A DNA stretch of 64,000 nt from positions 5,580,001-5,644,000 of the forward strand of contig NZ_JANADP010000001.1 in NCBI RefSeq assembly GCF_024199945.1. Direction: 5' to 3'. This stretch comes from Bradyrhizobium sp. CCGUVB4N. GTDB lineage: Bacteria > Pseudomonadota > Alphaproteobacteria > Rhizobiales > Xanthobacteraceae. The notes beneath the pieces were generated by a model, which did not search any database, was not told where the DNA came from, and worked only from the letters and a program-made list of their open reading frames with translations. Both the position numbers and the translations under genes were made by a program. Shown here piece after piece: positions 34,290-42,778 of the stretch. Numbering within the stretch: position 1 is the stretch's first letter; each line of letters starts with the position of its first letter.

Positions 34290-35213
34290 TCAGGCGCCGA
34301 GGATGTCGTGGACCTCGAGCGGCTTGTCGACCTGGCTGAACCACTCGGCGCGATTTGCCGCACGGCGACGGCCGCGCTCGTCGAGCGGCAGCTTGAGCTG
34401 GCGGAGCAGGCTCGTCACCTCTTCCCGCGCGGTAAGATGTCCGAGATTGGGCCGCATCCCGAGCGTGGCCTCGTCGATCTCGTCGAGCGCCGTCAGGCCG
34501 CGCGGAAAAAACTCGCGATAGACGACGCGCTCGGCGAAGCCGTCGACGTAGCGGAAGCCGAGCCGCAGTGACAGATCCTTCAGCCCCTCGGCGACGAGCT
34601 GCTTGTTGCGGGAGCCGAGCATCGACAGGCGGTTGCGCACCACGATCCAGTCGGTGGTCGAACCGTCGAGCTGGCGGCGCTTGCGCCTGACGTCGCGCAC
34701 CATCTCGGCGTAATGGCTTTCCCCCGTGACCGCGTAATTGGCGGGGTCGACGGTGCCGAGCACGTCGAAATCGAGGAAGCTGTCGTTGATCGGCGTGACC
34801 AGCGTGTCGGCCATCGAATGGGCAAGCCGCATCAGGTAGCTGTCGGTGCCAGGCGTATCGATAACGATGAAGTCGAAGCTGCTCTCGACCGCCGAGACTG
34901 CCTCCATGAATTGAAGGAACTCGGAGTTCTCGTTCTCGGCGACCTGCATCGTCTCGCCGAGCTTGATGCAGCGATGCATCGGCAACTCGAGGTCGAGCTT
35001 GGTGCGGCGCGCCCAGGCGGAGCGGTTGTTGATGTAGCGGGTGAAGCTTTGCTGGCGGCAGTCGAGATCGATGGTAGCGACGCGCTGGCCGGCCTTCAGG
35101 AGCGCAACTGCGATGTGCAGGGCGGTGGTCGATTTGCCGGAGCCGCCCTTTTCATTGCCGAGCACGACGACATGCGCCGAGCCGGATTGGCTTTGGCTAG
35201 CCTGCACAAGCAT
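34290..35213 (-). CDS. mipZ: MipZ, ParA-like division-plane positioning ATPase
   Basis: A 307-aa MinD/ParA-type ATPase of the MipZ subgroup. MipZ forms a bipolar gradient that inhibits FtsZ away from midcell. Deviant Walker A: GNEKGGSGKSTTALHIAVAL, with signature Lys. Walker A' lies in VATIDLDCRQQSFTRY and Walker B in FDFIVIDTPGTDSYLMRLAH. MipZ-like residues continue in GFAERVVYREFFPRGLTALD. ATG 35213 is preceded by TTGAGGATC with GAGG; GTG 35228 lies upstream in frame. It is divergent from panC; three GANTC sites lie between. Confidence 0.93.
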   Translation of the reverse strand: MLVQASQSQSGSAHVVVLGNEKGGSGKSTTALHIAVALLKAGQRVATIDLDCRQQSFTRYINNRSAWARRTKLDLELPMHRCIKLGETMQVAENENSEFLQFMEAVSAVESSFDFIVIDTPGTDSYLMRLAHSMADTLVTPINDSFLDFDVLGTVDPANYAVTGESHYAEMVRDVRRKRRQLDGSTTDWIVVRNRLSMLGSRNKQLVAEGLKDLSLRLGFRYVDGFAERVVYREFFPRGLTALDEIDEATLGMRPNLGHLTAREEVTSLLRQLKLPLDERGRRRAANRAEWFSQVDKPLEVHDILGA

Positions 35214-35318
35214 AGCGATCCTCAACACCCCTGAACAATATCTTCGAGTTGGCCGCGTCTGCGGTCAAGTGAAATGCGTGACAGGATGACGAAATCAATG
35301 TGCACTGGTCTTCATCAA

Positions 35319-35482
35319 GAATCGCATCGCGATGTCGCCTCTGTAATCCGACCGCAATGGCGCGACATCCTCGCTGCGGAGGATGCTGTGCCGCATGTCG
35401 ATGCATGGCGTCCACGACCGCCGCTTGTTAAGGTTAGCCGCAAGCGCGGCAGACCGCGCCCACCCCCAACGATTCCCGAGTC
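35319..35482. promoter_or_regulatory. GANTC sites in the mipZ-panC divergent region
   Basis: GAATC (35319-35323), GATTC (35471-35475) and GAGTC (35478-35482). The last two lie within 15 bp of the panC ATG. CcrM-type methylation could mark this region; the functional link to mipZ is inference. Confidence 0.35.
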
Positions 35483-35485
35483 TTG

Positions 35486-36340
35486 ATGTCACGAAGCCCC
35501 TTGATCACCCGCACGGTGCCCGCCCTGCGACGCGCCGTCGACAATCTCCGCAAGCGAAAGGCCACGGTCGCGCTGGTTCCGACCATGGGCGCCCTCCATG
35601 ACGGGCATGTGTCGCTGGTGCGCCTGGCCAAGCGACGCGCGAGCCGCGTCATTGTGTCGATCTTCGTCAATCCAACCCAGTTCGCCCCGACCGAGGATTT
35701 CGGCGCTTATCCGCGAACCTGGAAAGCCGACATCGCCAAGCTCGCGGCCGAGGATGTCGACATCGTCTGGCACCCCGGCGTCGAGGCGATGTATCCGGAG
35801 GGCTTTGCGACGCGCGTCGTTCCGGAGGGACCGGCACTGGCCGGCCTCGAGGACCGCTTCCGCCCGCACTTCTTCGGCGGCGTCGCCACCGTCGTCGGCA
35901 AGCTGTTCACGCAGTGTCGGCCGGATGTCGCGATCTTCGGCGAGAAGGACTTTCAGCAATTGCGCGTGGTGACGCAGATGGCGCGCGATCTCGACCTTGG
36001 CGTGAAGGTGATCGGCTCCCGCACGGTGCGCGAACGCGACGGGCTCGCGATGTCCTCGCGCAATGTGTACCTCTCACCCGAGGAGCGGCAGACCGCCACC
36101 ACCCTCTACCGCGCCATGAAGGACAGCGCTCGCCGGATCCAGGCCGGCGAGACAATCGCGAGCGCGATGGCGCGCGGCGCCGAGATGATCGAGGCGACCG
36201 GCTTTGCGCTCGACTATTTCGAAGCGCGTCATGCCGAGACGCTGGCGCCTGTCACCTCGCGCAAGGACGGGCCGTTGCGGATTCTGGTGGCAGCCAAGCT
36301 CGGCACGACGCGGCTGATCGACAATATCGCGGTGCGATAG
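35486..36340 (+). CDS. panC: Pantothenate synthetase (pantoate-beta-alanine ligase)
   Basis: A 284-aa enzyme joining pantoate and beta-alanine with ATP to give pantothenate for coenzyme A. Signature sequences: VPTMGALHDGHVSLVRLAKR (HIGH-like), SIFVNPTQFAPTEDFGAYPR, VAIFGEKDFQQLRVVTQMAR and ERDGLAMSSRNVYLSPEERQ (KMSKS-like). TTG 35483 lies one codon upstream; ATG 35486 is preferred. No panB is adjacent. Cytoplasmic. Confidence 0.95.
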   Translation: MSRSPLITRTVPALRRAVDNLRKRKATVALVPTMGALHDGHVSLVRLAKRRASRVIVSIFVNPTQFAPTEDFGAYPRTWKADIAKLAAEDVDIVWHPGVEAMYPEGFATRVVPEGPALAGLEDRFRPHFFGGVATVVGKLFTQCRPDVAIFGEKDFQQLRVVTQMARDLDLGVKVIGSRTVRERDGLAMSSRNVYLSPEERQTATTLYRAMKDSARRIQAGETIASAMARGAEMIEATGFALDYFEARHAETLAPVTSRKDGPLRILVAAKLGTTRLIDNIAVR

Positions 36341-36413
36341 CCGAGGTTGATCTTGAACCTCGCCTCAACCCTATGGATGATCGTGGCGAGGGAACAAGCC
36401 AAGCGACAGGTCC

Positions 36414-37163
36414 ATGTCATCGATCCGCGCCATCATCGTCGGCTGCCTATGGGCGCTGATTGCCGCCACCGCTGCGCAGGCGCAGGAGCGGCCGCCGATC
36501 GGCGTGTACGGCTCCCCGCAGGACGCGATGATCTTCTATGTCGCCCACGGCCCCACCGGTGCCTGCGGTCCGGGCTGCTCCGACTGGATTGCAGCCGAAG
36601 GCACCGTGCAATGGGACAGCTGGAAGCGGTTGATTGCGATCCTCGACCGTCAGCAGGGACGCAAGCTGCCGCTGCTCATCCATAGCTGGGGCCCTTCCAA
36701 CCTCAACGTCGCGACCAGCATGGGCCGCATCCTGCGCGAGCACGGCCTGGATGCGACGGCGGGCGCGACCGAGGTCGAGGCCTGCGCCGGCCGGTCGGAG
36801 GCGGATTGTTTTGCCGTGAAGCGTCCGGGCGGCCCGCTCGACGCCACGGTGTCGGTGCCGGACCCGGCTTGCGATCTGGCCTGCGTCCTGGTGCTGGCCG
36901 GCGGCGTGCATCGCAGCCTGCCCGAGGGCGCCAAGGTGGTGCTGACCGGCCGCTCCATCCACAACCGCCGCGCGCCCAACGTCTCGGCCGAGCAGCGCGA
37001 GAGCCTGACGGTGATCTTTGGCGAGCGCTACCGGAAATACCTGCTCGAGATGGGCGTCGAGCCCGGGCTGGTCGACATCGTCGACAGTCTCGACGAAGGC
37101 AGCCGCCCGTTCATAGTGCCGCCCGCCGAAGTGGCGCGGTTGCACATCGTCACGCCGCCCTGA
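36414..37163 (+). CDS. Exported hypothetical protein (COG3904-like)
   Basis: A 249-aa protein with a signal peptide (IIVGCLWALIAATAAQAQE). The mature part is Cys-rich (GACGPGCSDWIAAEG, EACAGRSEADCFAVKR, DPACDLACVLVLAGG) and has a Ser/His-containing stretch LLIHSWGPSNLNVATSMGRI. The layout resembles periplasmic ClpP/crotonase-like proteins (COG3904), with the segment CVLVLAGGVHRSLPEGAKVV as core strand. No certain catalytic triad was traced. Function unknown. Separate from panC by 73 bp and possibly co-transcribed. Confidence 0.7.
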   Translation: MSSIRAIIVGCLWALIAATAAQAQERPPIGVYGSPQDAMIFYVAHGPTGACGPGCSDWIAAEGTVQWDSWKRLIAILDRQQGRKLPLLIHSWGPSNLNVATSMGRILREHGLDATAGATEVEACAGRSEADCFAVKRPGGPLDATVSVPDPACDLACVLVLAGGVHRSLPEGAKVVLTGRSIHNRRAPNVSAEQRESLTVIFGERYRKYLLEMGVEPGLVDIVDSLDEGSRPFIVPPAEVARLHIVTPP

Positions 37164-37173
37164 GCGGCATTCC

Positions 37174-37614
37174 TCAGAGCAATCCGAGATCGCGCAGCTC
37201 GCGCCGCATCGGCTCCGGCATCGCCGCGATGGTGCCTGCGGCGGACTTGCCGAGATCCGGCGGCACGGAATCGTCGGTGAGATAACGCCAGCCCTGGAAC
37301 GGGCGCATCGGCCGCGGCGACACCGAGATCACTTTCGGCTGCATCACGATCCGGCAACGCCCGATACCGTCCTTGTCGCGGAACGGCTCGATGCCGATGA
37401 TCTTTTCGCGCGCCGCGATCTCGCCCTTGATGACCCAATAGAGCGATCCGCCCGACAGAATCTCGGCGTCGCGCTTGGGCACCATGCGGGTGACGTGGAT
37501 GTGGTGTTGCGGCAGGCCTTTTTTCTTGGCCGTCTGCATCCGCTCGGCGATCCACCCCTTCAATTCCTTGACGGAGTCGCAGCCGACGGCAAGCTTGATC
37601 AGATGAAGTGGCAT
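37174..37614 (-). CDS. DUF1489 family protein
   Basis: A 146-aa protein of the conserved alphaproteobacterial DUF1489 family (LIKLAVGCDSVKELKGWIAE, HHIHVTRMVPKRDAEILSGG, SLYWVIKGEIAAREKIIGIE, RPFQGWRYLTDDSVPPDL). Function unknown. It converges with the exported-protein gene, 10 bp between stops. The IS630 element inserted 46 bp upstream of its start and now separates it from the next gene on the same strand (39146-40141). Confidence 0.88.
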   Translation of the reverse strand: MPLHLIKLAVGCDSVKELKGWIAERMQTAKKKGLPQHHIHVTRMVPKRDAEILSGGSLYWVIKGEIAAREKIIGIEPFRDKDGIGRCRIVMQPKVISVSPRPMRPFQGWRYLTDDSVPPDLGKSAAGTIAAMPEPMRRELRDLGLL

Positions 37615-37659
37615 GGCCCAGCATTAGCGGGCCGGCCGCAGGTTTTCAAAGCCGAACTA

Positions 37660-37684
37660 GTACCTCGTCACACTGATTATGACT
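37660..37684 (+). repeat. Left terminal inverted repeat of the IS630 element
   Basis: 25 bp; 22 positions match the reverse complement of 39122-39146. It includes the stop codon region of the passenger wHTH gene (37677). Confidence 0.85.
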
Positions 37685-37970
37685 GGTTGATTCCGAGCCA
37701 GTTCAGGATGGGCAGGTCTTTCGGAGCCACGAGGATTTGGATGCTTCGAGCGACGCCGGGTTGGCGCCGAATGAGACCATTTCGTTCGAGGGTCACGATC
37801 ATCTGGTGGACCGAAGGCGGGCTGACTTGAAAGTGGCGCTGCATGTCGGTCTCGGCGGGCGGGCGTCGGAACATGTGCGCGTAGGTGTAGATGAAGGCCA
37901 GGTACTGGCCCTGCTTTTCGGTGAAGCCTTGAGGGCTGAGGCTGCGAGCGGCGCCTGATTTTCGATTCAT
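37677..37970 (-). CDS. LexA-like winged-helix protein carried by the IS630 element
   Basis: A small protein of about 97 aa. The whole length fits the LexA N-terminal DNA-binding fold: FTEKQGQYLAFIYTYAHMFR, RPPAETDMQRHFQVSPPSVH, QMIVTLERNGLIRRQPGVAR. There is no LexA peptidase domain. It lies inside the IS boundaries, its 3' end runs into the left inverted repeat, and its 5' end faces the transposase. TTG 37997 is an in-frame alternative start that would almost touch the transposase leader. A role as transposition regulator is inferred only from this arrangement. Confidence 0.78.
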   Translation of the reverse strand: MNRKSGAARSLSPQGFTEKQGQYLAFIYTYAHMFRRPPAETDMQRHFQVSPPSVHQMIVTLERNGLIRRQPGVARSIQILVAPKDLPILNWLGINQS

Positions 37971-38007
37971 TTGTCGATTCGTCCGGTCCTCCGACAAGGA
38001 GGTCGCG

Positions 38008-39138
38008 ATGAATGTACGTTATCGGGTCGAATTGAGCCAAGCCGAACGCTGTGAACTCACCGCGATGTTGAGCAAGGGCAAGCGGGCTGCCCGCAAGCTC
38101 AAGCGCGCCCAGATATTGCTGGCGGCCGATGCCGGCCGCAGCGATGAAGAGATTGCCCGCGCCGTGGCGGTGGGCGGTTCCACCGTGTACCGGACCAAAC
38201 GGCGCTTCGTGGAAGGCAATCTGGAGCGGGCGCTGAGCGAGGATCCGCGTCCAGGCGCGGAGCGCAAGCTCACCGGCAAGGAGGAAGCCCTGCTGGTGGC
38301 AACGGCTTGCGCAACCCCTCCCGAGGGTCGCGCCCGCTGGACGCTGGAGCTTTTGGCCGACGCCATGGTCAGGCTCACCGACCACGAGAGCCTGTCGGGC
38401 GAGACGGTGCGCCGGCGGCTGGCCGAAAACGGCCTCAAGCCGTGGCGCAAGGATATGTGGTGCATTCCAAAGGTCGATGGCGAATATGTCGCCCGCATGG
38501 AAGACGTGCTCGACCTATATGCCGAGGCGCCTGATCCCGACCGGCCGGTGGTCTGCTTCGACGAGAGCCCGGTCCAGCTCATCGGCGAGGTTCGCGAGCC
38601 GATCCCCGCCGAGCCGGGCCAACTCGAACGTTACGATTGCGAGTATCGCCGCAACGGCACCGTCAATCTCTTCGTCTGCATCGACGTGCATCGGCCATGG
38701 CGCAAAGTCAAAGTCACAGAGCGACGGGCGGCAGAAGATTACGCCCAGTGCATGCGCGAACTCGTCGATGTTCATTATCCCGACGCCGGGTGCATCCGCG
38801 TCGTGCAGGACAATCTGTCGACCCACTCCGTAGGCTCCCTCTATGAGGCATTCGCGCCTGACGAAGCCCGGCGAATTCTGCGCCGCCTGGAGTTCCACTA
38901 CACCCCAAAGCACGCCAGTTGGCTCAACATGGTCGAGATCGAGATCGGCGTGCTCCGCGGTCAGTGCCTCGACCGCAGGATCGACGACCCAAACTGGCTC
39001 CGCCGCGAAATCGCCGCATGGGAGAAACAACGAAATGCCGCTGGCGCCCGCATCAAATGGATGTTCACGACCGAAAAAGCCCGCGCCAAAATGGGCCGCG
39101 CCTATCCCGCAACGTCCAAAGAGTCACAATCACTGTGA
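38008..39138 (+). CDS. IS630-family transposase
   Basis: A 376-aa DDE transposase. The N-terminal helix-turn-helix covers about 20-75 (AGRSDEEIARAVAVGGSTVY). The catalytic core has Asp in RPVVCFDESPVQLIGEVREP, Asp in CIRVVQDNLSTHSVGSLYEA and Glu in ASWLNMVEIEIGVLRGQCLD, the IS630 DDE pattern. The Shine-Dalgarno AAGGAGGT before ATG 38008 is very strong. No frameshift or premature stop, so it is probably functional. Confidence 0.95.
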   Translation: MNVRYRVELSQAERCELTAMLSKGKRAARKLKRAQILLAADAGRSDEEIARAVAVGGSTVYRTKRRFVEGNLERALSEDPRPGAERKLTGKEEALLVATACATPPEGRARWTLELLADAMVRLTDHESLSGETVRRRLAENGLKPWRKDMWCIPKVDGEYVARMEDVLDLYAEAPDPDRPVVCFDESPVQLIGEVREPIPAEPGQLERYDCEYRRNGTVNLFVCIDVHRPWRKVKVTERRAAEDYAQCMRELVDVHYPDAGCIRVVQDNLSTHSVGSLYEAFAPDEARRILRRLEFHYTPKHASWLNMVEIEIGVLRGQCLDRRIDDPNWLRREIAAWEKQRNAAGARIKWMFTTEKARAKMGRAYPATSKESQSL

Positions 39139-39146
39139 CGAGCTAC
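39122..39146 (-). repeat. Right terminal inverted repeat of the IS630 element
   Basis: 25 bp paired with 37660-37684. The transposase stop lies inside it, and its last base supplies the G of the stop codon of the neighbouring minus-strand gene (TAG at 39146-39148). Confidence 0.85.
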
Positions 39147-40141
39147 TAGTCGTTATCCGCAGCCGCGGGAGCCGAGCCCGGCGGCGGCGCGAGCGGAACC
39201 GGCGCCGGCGGCGCGGCGGCGGGTGCGCGCGCAGCCTTCGGCGCCGGCGGCTTCTTCGCAGCCGGTGCCGCGGGTGCTGCGGCCTGTGCCGAGGTCGCAG
39301 CCGGGGCACGTGGCGCCGGCGCCGCAGCCGCATTGGCGGCCGGTGACTGGCGCGCGGCCGGCTCAGGATTCATGATGCTCACCGGCGGCGTCGAAGAGGC
39401 GCTCGGGAACTCCGCATTGGTCGGTTTGCCCGTCGGCATCGACGGCGGCAGCCCGGCGATCGCACCCAGGGGTGCAGTCCCCGCCGGCGCCGCGGCGGGC
39501 GCGTTCCAGGTCGGCGCATAACGCGCGACCAGCATGTCGTAGAGATGGGAGTCCATGTTGGCGGCGACCTGCTGCTGATCGGTCAGCGAGCGGAAGGTGG
39601 CACAGTCGAACTGGGTGCAGCCGTCGCGCACGACCAGCACCTGGGCAACGAGGCCGTAGCGATCGCGCTCCAGCGACTTGCGCAGCACCTTCGTGTCCAC
39701 CGTCATGCTCTTGTCGGCGGTCGCGGCGTCGCCGAGCGCAGTCAGCCGATCGATCCGGGCTGCCGTGTAAGCGACGGCGGCAGCCGCCGCGTCAGGCGCA
39801 CCGAACAGCGCCTTCTCGCAGCCAGCGGCGACGGCATCGCCGGCGAGGTCGTCGAGGCAGGACAGCGCCGGCAGGCTTGTATTCGCCACGGCCAGCGCAC
39901 GCGCTTCACTCGGCGCGGCCTGCCCTGCGGGTCCGTAGACGCGCATGGTGGCGGCCACCGCAATGCTGATCGAGAGTAGCGTGATGACGGTGAGCGCACC
40001 GTTGGCGACCGATCTTTCGGCCCGCAGCAACGTGATCAGCAGGATCAATCCGAAGAAGCCGGCAGCCGCCAGCGTCATCCACATCGGAAAGGCCGGCGAG
40101 CGCCAGATTTGGTCGAGCGACGAGGCCGATGCCCAGTCCAT
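39146..40141 (-). CDS. Hypothetical membrane protein with Ala/Pro-rich tail
   Basis: A 331-aa protein. Two transmembrane segments near the N-terminus (WMTLAAAGFFGLILLITLL, ALTVITLLSISIAVAATMRV) are followed by an extracytoplasmic part with paired Cys (LPALSCLDDLAGDAVAAGCE, RDGCTQFDCATFRSLTD). The last 130 residues are almost entirely Ala and Pro with some Lys. No family recognised. Its stop codon TAG coincides with the IS630 target CTAG; the insertion regenerated the stop, so the protein is unchanged. Confidence 0.75.
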   Translation of the reverse strand: MDWASASSLDQIWRSPAFPMWMTLAAAGFFGLILLITLLRAERSVANGALTVITLLSISIAVAATMRVYGPAGQAAPSEARALAVANTSLPALSCLDDLAGDAVAAGCEKALFGAPDAAAAAVAYTAARIDRLTALGDAATADKSMTVDTKVLRKSLERDRYGLVAQVLVVRDGCTQFDCATFRSLTDQQQVAANMDSHLYDMLVARYAPTWNAPAAAPAGTAPLGAIAGLPPSMPTGKPTNAEFPSASSTPPVSIMNPEPAARQSPAANAAAAPAPRAPAATSAQAAAPAAPAAKKPPAPKAARAPAAAPPAPVPLAPPPGSAPAAADND

Positions 40142-40295
40142 GCGCGATGTCCCCTCACGCGAGCCGAGTGCGAATGGTCAAGCGAGCACCGCGAGTCGGC
40201 AACTGCCCCCGCCCACCTTGTCGAGGCGAAGCGGGCCTTTTAACGGCGGGCGAGCGAATTCGCCCGCAATATCAATGCGTGGTGCCGTCAGCGCA

Positions 40296-40499
40296 TTACG
40301 AGAGTGCGAGCTGGCTTTCCTTCGCGACTCGTTCGAAGGCCTCGGTCGAGCTCTTGATCCGGTACTGGCAGTCGTCACCTTCCGTCGGCAGCAGGCGAAT
40401 GACCTCGTACGAACCACTCGCAGCCGGGCGCGCGACGTTGCTGGCAGTGAACAGTACGCGCGTTCCAATCGGGAATTTGTGCTTCAACACCCTCTCCAT
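40296..40499 (-). CDS. Conserved small protein (67 aa)
   Basis: A 67-aa protein from ATG 40499 (GTG 40502 one codon before). The N-terminal part reads like a small SH3-like barrel: VLKHKFPIGTRVLFTASNVA, then GSYEVIRLLPTEGDDCQYRI. It ends KSSTEAFERVAKESQLAL. Similar short proteins are common in Rhizobiales, from memory. A gagagg Shine-Dalgarno precedes the ATG in the gene's sense only weakly. Function unknown. Confidence 0.6.
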   Translation of the reverse strand: MERVLKHKFPIGTRVLFTASNVARPAASGSYEVIRLLPTEGDDCQYRIKSSTEAFERVAKESQLALS

Positions 40500-40685
40500 C
40501 ACTCAAACAACGCCTGCCTCGCCCGTGGTCCCACTGCGAGGCCGGCTGGAAACCCAGCCGCTGTATAGCACGCATGCGGCGTTTTTGACCAGCCTCATGC
40601 GAGCATGGCGAACGTGCCAATTTTGAAGTCTTTTCAGGACGATAACGGGAACAGAGCCGGCCTGGACGACCGCTGGAACCAGGCC

Positions 40686-41054
40686 TCAGGCGCCATGAGG
40701 CAGATGGCCCTGCGGGCTTGCCTGATCCACCGCCTTGGGCAGCTCCTGGGCCAGGATCTCGCCCAGCTGGTCGACCGGGATGTTGTAGCGCGCGGCAAGC
40801 TGCCGGACGGTGTCGTTGCCGAGCACGGCGCGGAGCTGGTCGGCGGAGATCGGCAGGTTCTGGCCGTTACCGAGCCAGGATTTGACCTGGTCGCCGAAGC
40901 CCGCCTGCTGGAGCTTTGCGACGATCGCGCCCAAGCCGCCCTGGTTGTTGCTACCGAACACCTCGTTCATCACGGCCGGCAGGACGGCGGCGCCGAGCTG
41001 GCCAAGCGCGCTGCGCAGCGCGGGATTGTTCTCCAGCGAGTCCAGAATTCCCAT
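40686..41054 (-). CDS. YidB family protein (DUF937)
   Basis: A 122-aa protein of the DUF937/YidB family. Typical features: MGILDSLENNPALRSALGQL, a Gly/Asn/Gln-rich middle (FGSNNQGGLGAIVAKLQQAG) and LPISADQLRAVLGNDTVRQL then YNIPVDQLGEILAQELPKAV. YidB-like proteins have no settled function. ATG 41054 is preceded by GAAAGAAGGGACGG, a good Shine-Dalgarno. A hairpin repeat lies between it and the GST gene. Confidence 0.87.
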   Translation of the reverse strand: MGILDSLENNPALRSALGQLGAAVLPAVMNEVFGSNNQGGLGAIVAKLQQAGFGDQVKSWLGNGQNLPISADQLRAVLGNDTVRQLAARYNIPVDQLGEILAQELPKAVDQASPQGHLPHGA

Positions 41055-41140
41055 GGCCGTCCCTTCTTTCGTTGTTCCCCGTGATTGAGCGCCGCGAGCG
41101 GCCGTGCCGTCAAGCTGCGCCCATTCACATTTTCAAGTGA

Positions 41141-41185
41141 GCATGATCTCGCCGGAGAACCGGTGTCCGCTTCTCCGGATCATGC
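41141..41185. repeat. Hairpin repeat of the GCATGATC...GATCATGC type
   Basis: A 45-bp element with outer arms gcatgatc/gatcatgc and inner arms ccggagaa/ttctccgg. It belongs to the same intergenic family as 51531-51604. Such elements are abundant in Bradyrhizobium (memory). Confidence 0.65.
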
Positions 41186-41191
41186 CCGCAA

Positions 41192-41854
41192 TTACACAGT
41201 CTCGAATTTTTCGATGACAAGCGTTTCGGCGAGGCCATCGCGGGTCCACTCCTGGAACGCCGGCATCGCCAGCATCGTGTCCATGTAGGCTTTGGCCTCC
41301 GGCGTGACCTCGATGGCGTAGGTCCGGAAGCGATGCACGACCGGCGCATACATCGCATCGGCCGCGCCGAAGCGGCCGAACAGGAACGGGCCGCCGGCAC
41401 CGTAGCGGGTCCGGCACGTGCGCCAGATCTCCTGCACGCGCGCGACGTTGGCCTTGGCATCCGCCGACAGCGTCACGGGACGCACGGGACGGTGCAGGTT
41501 CATGCCGCATTCGCTGCGCAGCGCCATGAAGCCGGAATGCATCTCGGCGCACACCGAACGGGCAAACGCGCGGGCCGCGACGTCATCGGGCCACAGCTTC
41601 ACTTCCGGATAGCACTCGGCGACATACTCGATGATGCTCAGCGAATCCCACACCGTGATGTCGCCGTCGACCAGCACCGGCACCTTGCCGGCGCGGCTGA
41701 AGGACAGGATCTGCTCCTTGTCCGCGGGATTGTCGGTGTAGAGCGGGATCACGGTCTCCACGAACGGGATGTCGTTGGCGCGCAGCGCAAGCCAGGGCCG
41801 CATCGACCATGACGAGTAGTTCTTGTTGCCGATCGCGAGCTTGAGCGCTGCCAT
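41192..41854 (-). CDS. Glutathione S-transferase family protein
   Basis: A 220-aa GST. The thioredoxin-like N-domain has the active-site Ser region in NKNYSSWSMRPWLALRANDI, the cis-Pro loop GKVPVLVDGDITVWDSLSII with the ESL/DSL motif and YVAECYPE. The C-terminal helical domain runs through CAEMHSGFMALRSECGMN and FLFGRFGAADAMYAPVVHRF. The family uses glutathione to conjugate or isomerise electrophiles; the substrate is not known. ATG 41854. Confidence 0.9.
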   Translation of the reverse strand: MAALKLAIGNKNYSSWSMRPWLALRANDIPFVETVIPLYTDNPADKEQILSFSRAGKVPVLVDGDITVWDSLSIIEYVAECYPEVKLWPDDVAARAFARSVCAEMHSGFMALRSECGMNLHRPVRPVTLSADAKANVARVQEIWRTCRTRYGAGGPFLFGRFGAADAMYAPVVHRFRTYAIEVTPEAKAYMDTMLAMPAFQEWTRDGLAETLVIEKFETV

Positions 41855-41977
41855 GTCACGGGTCCTTCGTTAAGTCCTCTGGATGCGGCTGCTTTTAACG
41901 CCATCGCCTGCCGCCAATCAATCGTTGCCGCAACCCATCATGCATGGCAATCGTTGCGACCTCGCGAGGAGAGAGAC

Positions 41978-42694
41978 ATGAGCAGGCATTGGGTCGACAT
42001 CACCGCCGTCGGCTTCTTCATCATCGAATGGCTGGCCTATGCCGCAACCCTCGAGCACTCCGCCTATGGCCGCGACAGCCTGTCGGCGCGGATGAATCGC
42101 TACCGCGAGGTCTGGGTCCGCCGGCTGCTCGATCGCGAGGCACGCATGGTCGACATGCAGATCATGGCCTCGCTCCAGAACGGCACCGCCTTCTTCGCCT
42201 CCACCAGCCTCTTCGCGCTTGGCGGCGCGCTGGCGCTGCTGCACGCCACCAACGACGCCATCACCATTCTGGGCAAGCTGCCGATCGACCTCAGCACCTC
42301 GCCCGCAATGTGGGAGCTGAAATGCGTCGGGCTGGTGTTGATCTGCGTCTATGCGTTTTTCAAATTCGCCTGGGCCTATCGCCTGTTCAACTATGTCGCG
42401 ATCCTCTACGGCGGCATGCCGCCGGCTGCGCTGCGCGACACGCCGGAGGCCGAAGCCCACGTCATCCGCACCACGCGCGTGTTCGAGTCCGCCGGCCGCC
42501 ATTTCAACCGCGGCCAGCGCGCCTTCTTCTTCGCGCTCGGCTATCTCGGCTGGTTCGTGAGCCCCTGGGTGCTGTTCGTGACCACGGCCGCCGTGGTGAT
42601 CGTGACCTGGCGACGCCAATTTGCGTCCAGCGCATGGGCGGCGATGGCGCCGGATGTGGTTGATGACGACAAGGTGACGAAGCGCGGTCATTGA
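41978..42694 (+). CDS. DUF599 family membrane protein
   Basis: A 238-aa protein with four transmembrane helices of the DUF599 family (WVDITAVGFFIIEWLAYAAT, then YREVWVRRLLDREARMVDMQ, LFALGGALALLHATND, CVGLVLICVYAFFKFAWAYR). Function unknown. ATG 41978 follows a strong GAGGAGAGAG Shine-Dalgarno; the frame is open to 41954 but that start lacks support. Ends just before a repeat. Confidence 0.88.
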   Translation: MSRHWVDITAVGFFIIEWLAYAATLEHSAYGRDSLSARMNRYREVWVRRLLDREARMVDMQIMASLQNGTAFFASTSLFALGGALALLHATNDAITILGKLPIDLSTSPAMWELKCVGLVLICVYAFFKFAWAYRLFNYVAILYGGMPPAALRDTPEAEAHVIRTTRVFESAGRHFNRGQRAFFFALGYLGWFVSPWVLFVTTAAVVIVTWRRQFASSAWAAMAPDVVDDDKVTKRGH

Positions 42695-42730
42695 GGACCT
42701 CATGTGAAGGTGCGAGCGACGCGGCGCGGT

Positions 42731-42747
42731 GCCGTAGGGTGGGCAAA
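42731..42747. repeat. Fragment of a Bradyrhizobium dispersed repeat
   Basis: The string ccgtagggtgggcaaag in the 84-bp gap between DUF599 and the hydrolase looks like the start of a dispersed element I recall from Bradyrhizobium intergenic spaces. Only this copy is in the window. Confidence 0.4.
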
Positions 42748-42778
42748 GCCGCAACGCGCACGCGCCGCTTGACATGGC

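Larger units (their letters stand above)
37660..39146. mobile_element. IS630-family insertion sequence, complete, with passenger wHTH gene
   Basis: An element of 1487 bp bounded by 25-bp imperfect terminal inverted repeats (22 of 25 match: left GTACCTCGTCACACTGATTA..., right end its near-complement) and flanked by duplicated TA. Removing it restores CTAG, the preferred IS630 target (left flank gccgaa-C-TA, right TA-G-tcgtt). It carries an intact DDE transposase gene and a divergent LexA-like wHTH gene. Both reading frames are open and the ends are intact, so it could be active. Confidence 0.9.
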
